From Mucilaginibacter conchicola (GTDB taxonomy: Bacteria; Bacteroidota; Bacteroidia; Sphingobacteriales; Sphingobacteriaceae): 64,000 bases of DNA. Shown here piece by piece: positions 60,316 to 64,000 of this stretch. A program made the translations under genes and the position numbers. The notes beneath the pieces were generated by a model. The model was not told the origin of the DNA, made no database searches, and saw nothing but the letters and a program-made list of their open reading frames with translations. The stretch lies in the NCBI RefSeq assembly GCF_003432115.1, contig NZ_QWDC01000001.1, positions 868,001-932,000 on the forward strand. Reading direction: 5' to 3'. Each line of letters starts with the position of its first letter. Within the stretch, counting starts at the first letter, position 1.

Positions 60316-61230
60316 TTAATATCCCCATTTTTTCATGGTTTGTAAATCAATTTTTACACAATCCATTGGGTCGAGGCCTTGATATGACTCCTGCTCAATG
60401 ATCAGGTAAACCGTTCCGCCAATCTTTTTCGCCACTTTCAACGTCTCCTTAACCGGCAATACACCTTTACCTAAAATGGTACTCTCGTAACCGGTGCCTT
60501 CGGTATTGGTAGCGCTTTTCACCTCGTCCTTAACGTGCATTGAGATAAAGCGCCCAGGGTATTTTTCTATCAGGGAGATGGCGTTGTTCTCGCGGCCGTA
60601 CATGTTACCGATATCTAACTGCTGTGATACCTTGTCAGGATCGGTGTTCTGCATAATATAATCGAACAAACGCATATCGCCCACCATGGTGGTAAATTCA
60701 AAATCGTGGTTGTGGTAACCAAACTTCATGTTATACTTTTGGCACAGCTCGCCGCTTTTGTTAAACTGATCCATAGTGCGTTTCAGCAGATCTGTATCAT
60801 GGCGAACTTTTTCATCCATCCATGGGCTTATCACAAACTTTTGGCCCATGTAGGCAGCATCCTCAACAGTTGCTTTCCATGCATCGGTAAAATCGTTGGT
60901 GGCGGCATCCCAATGGGTTGGCAGCATTACGGTGTGGCCGCTTGGCATTTGTAAACCCAGGTCATCCAGTACCTTTTTAAATTCTTTGGCTGTCCATCCG
61001 TAAAATTTACGGTTAACATAGTTGGCATGTTCTACTGTTGTGTAGCCCATGTCTGCCAGTTTCTTAAGAGTTGCCATCGGGTCTTTACCCATCGCATCGC
61101 GTACCGAATATAACTGTAAACCTACACGCTGCATTTTAGCAGGTTCGGCAAACAAGCTGTTTGGCAAAAGAGCGGTTGCGGCAACGGCTACAGCGCTGTT
61201 TTTTAAAAAGGTTCTTCTGGATGATGTCAT
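60316..61230 (-). CDS. Tat-exported sugar isomerase/epimerase-like TIM barrel
   Basis: 304 residues. Twin-arginine signal TSSRRTFLKNSA at residues 2-13. Barrel: RVGLQLYSVRDAMG, GYTTVEHANY, KFGYHNHDFEF (metal His/Glu), KVSQQLDIGNMYG, FISMHVKDEV and VYLIIEQESYQG. Paralogue of the 48141 protein. First gene behind the propeller protein and 61 bases before the small-subunit gene, so part of the same upper transcription unit. Acts on the product of periplasmic sugar oxidation (inferred). Confidence 0.92.
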   Translation of the reverse strand: MTSSRRTFLKNSAVAVAATALLPNSLFAEPAKMQRVGLQLYSVRDAMGKDPMATLKKLADMGYTTVEHANYVNRKFYGWTAKEFKKVLDDLGLQMPSGHTVMLPTHWDAATNDFTDAWKATVEDAAYMGQKFVISPWMDEKVRHDTDLLKRTMDQFNKSGELCQKYNMKFGYHNHDFEFTTMVGDMRLFDYIMQNTDPDKVSQQLDIGNMYGRENNAISLIEKYPGRFISMHVKDEVKSATNTEGTGYESTILGKGVLPVKETLKVAKKIGGTVYLIIEQESYQGLDPMDCVKIDLQTMKKWGY

Positions 61231-61253
61231 CTTATTGAGATTTAGTTGATTGT

Positions 61254-62789
61254 TTAGTTTTTACTTAAAGGATACACCGGAAACAACAGATCGGTATTAC
61301 TCACAAAGGCAATATGCTTGCTATCCGGCGACCATGACGGCGTGTTGATAGTGCCCTGCCCACCATATAAATAGGCCACCACTTTTGCAGGCCCGCCACC
61401 AATTGGCATTACGCGGATGTACACATGCTTATAAAAAGGATGATCGCCTGCAGCTACCTCGTTTTTAAGGAAAGTGATGAATACGATCTGCTTACCATCG
61501 GGTGAGATATGCGGGAACCAGTTGTTGTTATCGTCGTTAGTGATCTGCGTTTGTTCTGAGCCATCAGCTTTCATGCGCCATATCTGCATCAGGCCGCTGC
61601 GTACCGAGTTAAAGTAGATGTACTGACCATCGGGGGTGTACTCGGGGCCATCGTCAAGGCCGGGGGTATTGGTGAGGCGCTCTTCCTGGCCGCCCTCTGC
61701 CGGGATGCGGTAAACATCGTATTCTTTATTACGTTCGCCACAAAATACCAGCCACTTACCATCCGGCGACCAGCCATGCATGTATGATGCACCTTTACCC
61801 AACTGTGTAACCCTGCGGGCTTTGCCGCCATCAATTGGTACAACGTAACCAATTGATGGGCCACCATCGCCGCTGCTGATGGTTAACCACTTGCCATCAA
61901 ATGATATCACGTGGTCGTTATTATTATTCTTAGCCGGATCAGTATTTAATGCGGTTGGCTTGTTGGTTGCAAGGTTAAATTTGTAAAGTGTACCATCGCT
62001 ATTGTAGATAAGCGATTTATTGTCGGTAGTCCAGTTTGGGGCCTGCAGCGATTTTGGGGATTGGTAAACCACGCGGCTGTTTTGCGTGCCCATATCCAAC
62101 AGTTCGATATTACTACCTAAGTATTGTTTATAAGCCACCAGATCAACCGGGGCTGGCTTTACTATACGAACGTTCCTGAAAACGGCTGTCTCGGTAACAT
62201 CGGAGTTATGCGAACAGACAAAGATGCCTACATATACATCATCACCCAGAGCAATATCTACCTTTTCTTCAGGGCCGAACACATCACCATTGCGCGCCGC
62301 CGACATGGTATAGGTATTTCCGCGTCTTTCTAACTGGATGACATCGGCACCGGTAACGGCTAGCTTTTGTTCGCGGGTGCTATCGGCTTCGGCTTTACGG
62401 TATTGTAACGAGGTTAAACCGTCGCCGTGCACAACTGCACTTGCATGGGCAGATTTTGCATCGAGCGATTTACGCACCATTAACCCAAACTTGCGATGCG
62501 CCTCAACACCCTTACCTAAAAAAGCAGCATTGGTACGCAGAATAAAATCACCTTTGATCTTTCTCCATGCAAAATGGATATCATCGGCACTGAACCACAT
62601 ATTGCCGCCCGCGCTTTTTACGGTGTACTGCTGTGAAGTGGAATTATAAACAATGCTGCCTTTGCTTTTTGATTTGCCAACATCGGTACTTCCTTCAAAA
62701 ATACCGGTAGCTGATTGGGCAAAAACACTTGCAGCAGCAAGCATATTCACCAGCGTTACAGCGAGCAAACAAACCTTAATTTTAGGCAT
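61254..62789 (-). CDS. Secreted TolB-like propeller with N-terminal lectin-like domain
   Basis: 511 residues. Signal peptide cut after SVFAQ (about 25). Residues 25-210 have the concanavalin-like strands of DUF1349 (NMWFSADDIHFAWRKIKGDFIL, FGLMVRKSLD, VYVGIFVCSHN). Residues 225-505 form a TolB/WD40-like six-blade propeller with repeated SPDGK(W/Q) motifs (SFDGKWLTI, SPDGKWLVF, TPDGQYIYF, SPDGKQIVF, SPDSKHIAF). Probably a periplasmic sugar- or ligand-binding protein of the locus; no enzymatic residues recognised. First gene of the upper unit; upstream gap 62790-62924 should hold the promoter. Confidence 0.85.
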   Translation of the reverse strand: MPKIKVCLLAVTLVNMLAAASVFAQSATGIFEGSTDVGKSKSKGSIVYNSTSQQYTVKSAGGNMWFSADDIHFAWRKIKGDFILRTNAAFLGKGVEAHRKFGLMVRKSLDAKSAHASAVVHGDGLTSLQYRKAEADSTREQKLAVTGADVIQLERRGNTYTMSAARNGDVFGPEEKVDIALGDDVYVGIFVCSHNSDVTETAVFRNVRIVKPAPVDLVAYKQYLGSNIELLDMGTQNSRVVYQSPKSLQAPNWTTDNKSLIYNSDGTLYKFNLATNKPTALNTDPAKNNNNDHVISFDGKWLTISSGDGGPSIGYVVPIDGGKARRVTQLGKGASYMHGWSPDGKWLVFCGERNKEYDVYRIPAEGGQEERLTNTPGLDDGPEYTPDGQYIYFNSVRSGLMQIWRMKADGSEQTQITNDDNNNWFPHISPDGKQIVFITFLKNEVAAGDHPFYKHVYIRVMPIGGGPAKVVAYLYGGQGTINTPSWSPDSKHIAFVSNTDLLFPVYPLSKN

Positions 62790-62869
62790 GGGCGTTTATG
62801 TTTTATAATTGGGTTCACTAAGTTATTATTTCATTTGATAAAAACGCAGCCTAAAACGGTTTTTTAAAC

Positions 62870-62905
62870 AAAAAAGGCGCATACCGTAATGGTATGCGCC
62901 TTTTT
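62870..62905 (-). terminator. Rho-independent terminator of the desaturase gene
   Basis: GGCGCATACC (62876-62885), loop of five, GGTATGCGCC (62891-62900), framed by A6 and T5. Perfect ten-base stem, 19 bases after the desaturase stop codon. Confidence 0.93.
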
Positions 62906-62924
62906 GATGAAATTTATATAAGGA

Positions 62925-64000
62925 TTATTCTGTCGCAAATATTTGCTTACCGGTTACCGGGCAAAAAACAGGCTCCACAATATTTTTAATATCGGGCCTT
63001 ACATAGTCTTTATAAAACTGTGGTTTGGCATCATGGTAATGACTTACCGCGCCAATAAAGCTCATAAACTTTATGTAGTACCAGGCACTATCAACCTGGT
63101 AAGGTTTAAAACCCGAGCGTGCACTTTTTGGATAAAGGTGATGGTTATTATGCCACTCGCCTGCTACGATGCCCGGCCAAACCTGGTTTATCGACATATC
63201 CTTCTTATTGTAGTCTACCCCCTCGCGGCGCTTATCTTCGCCTTTGCCATGGCCTTCGTAATTAAAAGTACGCACACCAACAGCCCAAACGCCTGCCGCA
63301 CCAAATATGGCACAAACCAAACCAATGCCGCCCAACAGATAAAATACAGCAAACCAAAATGCCCAATTGGCAATTACACCCAATATCATGTGAAACGGAT
63401 GTGCAATTGAACCCCATTTCTGGTATTGTTTGTAGTTATTAGTAGTTACGCCGGTGTGTTTCATCAGTTTAACACAACGCTCAAAATGTTTTTCGCTAAG
63501 GCTACGGTTTACAGGCTGATGATTAGCATCGGCCAGGAAACAATAAAGAAAACCGCCCTGCGCGTTGTAAGGGTCGCCCGGGGTATCTGAAAGGGCATGA
63601 TGCACGTGGTGCGATATAGCATAGATCTCCTCAGGAATGATCTTTAGCGTAAGATTTTGCGTAACAAAGCGCCAAAAGTTATTACTGAATTTGTATGCGC
63701 CATGAGTACAGTAACGATGGTACCAAATGGTACCGTGCGTGCCCATTACCATCATGCTATACACAAAAGCGATGATCAAACCGGTTAAACTAAAATACTT
63801 GAATATAAAGAGATAAAGGAACGGAGCCAGGGCTACTACCATCATCCAGGCGGTAAAAGACAACCAGTTCTTTTTATTTTTAAAGATGTTTAATCGTGAT
63901 GTAAATTCCTTGAAAATTTGTTTGTTGGTTGGCTGGGATAATTCGCCATCAGCGTTCTTCCAGCCGTAAGATGGTGCCTCAAGCACATCGTGTATAAATG
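62925..64000 (-). CDS. Acyl-CoA/fatty acid delta-9-type desaturase, 5' end outside the window
   Basis: Membrane di-iron desaturase. The three His boxes are present: HRYCTH, HHVHH and HNNHH. Hydrophobic helices flank them. A GTG at 63986 could start a 353-residue form, but the frame stays open to the window edge (FIHDVLEAPSYGW) and the residues before it look like protein, so the true start is probably a little beyond base 64000. It introduces a double bond into acyl chains, with electrons from ferredoxin or a similar donor, and so tunes membrane fluidity. Single gene with its own terminator. Confidence 0.93.
   Translation of the reverse strand, partial: FIHDVLEAPSYGWKNADGELSQPTNKQIFKEFTSRLNIFKNKKNWLSFTAWMMVVALAPFLYLFIFKYFSLTGLIIAFVYSMMVMGTHGTIWYHRYCTHGAYKFSNNFWRFVTQNLTLKIIPEEIYAISHHVHHALSDTPGDPYNAQGGFLYCFLADANHQPVNRSLSEKHFERCVKLMKHTGVTTNNYKQYQKWGSIAHPFHMILGVIANWAFWFAVFYLLGGIGLVCAIFGAAGVWAVGVRTFNYEGHGKGEDKRREGVDYNKKDMSINQVWPGIVAGEWHNNHHLYPKSARSGFKPYQVDSAWYYIKFMSFIGAVSHYHDAKPQFYKDYVRPDIKNIVEPVFCPVTGKQIFATE

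Overview
The window looks like chromosomal DNA of a Bacteroidota bacterium of the Sphingobacteriaceae type (Mucilaginibacter or Pedobacter-like). The reasons are the gene families present (DUF1080 3-keto-sugar proteins, Reg_prop hybrid sensor kinase, Ter genes, MerC, NIPSNAP, group III truncated globin), the scarcity of Shine-Dalgarno sequences, and the many palindromic intergenic repeats. This assignment is inference from gene content; no rRNA marker is present. I see no tRNA, CRISPR array, transposase or phage gene.

Layout. 1-2500: right edge of a sugar-acid uptake locus (MFS transporter end, LacI-type regulator, secreted protein). 2.7-4.7 kb: a secreted protein with papain-like motifs and a ThuA-like protein. 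4.8-15.1 kb (minus strand): a compact envelope-signalling operon with two Ser/Thr kinases at its ends, a PP2C phosphatase, one intact and one degenerate FHA protein, a 32-residue membrane peptide, and a 1360-residue fusion of an FtsW/RodA-type glycan polymerase to a penicillin-binding transpeptidase. This is the same gene set as the actinobacterial fhaA-fhaB-pstP-rodA-pbpA-pknA-pknB operon, with rodA and pbpA joined in one polypeptide. 15.3-21.6 kb: flavin monooxygenase, an HD-YitT fusion, and a histidine kinase / response regulator / response regulator-adenylate cyclase operon. 21.6-28.0 kb: a Ter stress operon (HAD, phosphoribosyltransferase, two TerD, TelA, an unknown protein, TerC) ending in pgpA. 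28.1-30.0 kb: cell-wall amidase and a Fur-family/MerC pair with a Fur-type operator candidate.

30.5-37.9 kb (plus strand): SGNH hydrolase, GH3 glucosidase, Gfo/Idh/MocA dehydrogenase, glucosamine-6-phosphate deaminase-like protein, GMC oxidoreductase and a DUF1080 lipoprotein. 38-47.2 kb: housekeeping and orphan genes and a large hybrid sensor kinase. 47.3-62.8 kb (minus strand): about 15 kb devoted to periplasmic sugar oxidation, with two GMC dehydrogenases, two Tat-borne small subunits, a lipoprotein cytochrome c, two Gfo/Idh/MocA proteins, four TIM-barrel isomerases, a DUF1080 protein, an MFS importer and a propeller protein. The most economical reading is that glycosides are oxidised at C3 in the periplasm, electrons pass to cytochrome c, and the 3-keto-glycoside is then cleaved and processed. 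The window ends inside a fatty acid desaturase gene.

The strongest candidates for under-described biology are the kinase/SEDS-PBP fusion operon and the multi-paralogue 3-keto-sugar locus. At least twelve palindromic repeats of five or more families fill the intergenic gaps. They create false upstream start codons for two genes and supply the stop codon of another.
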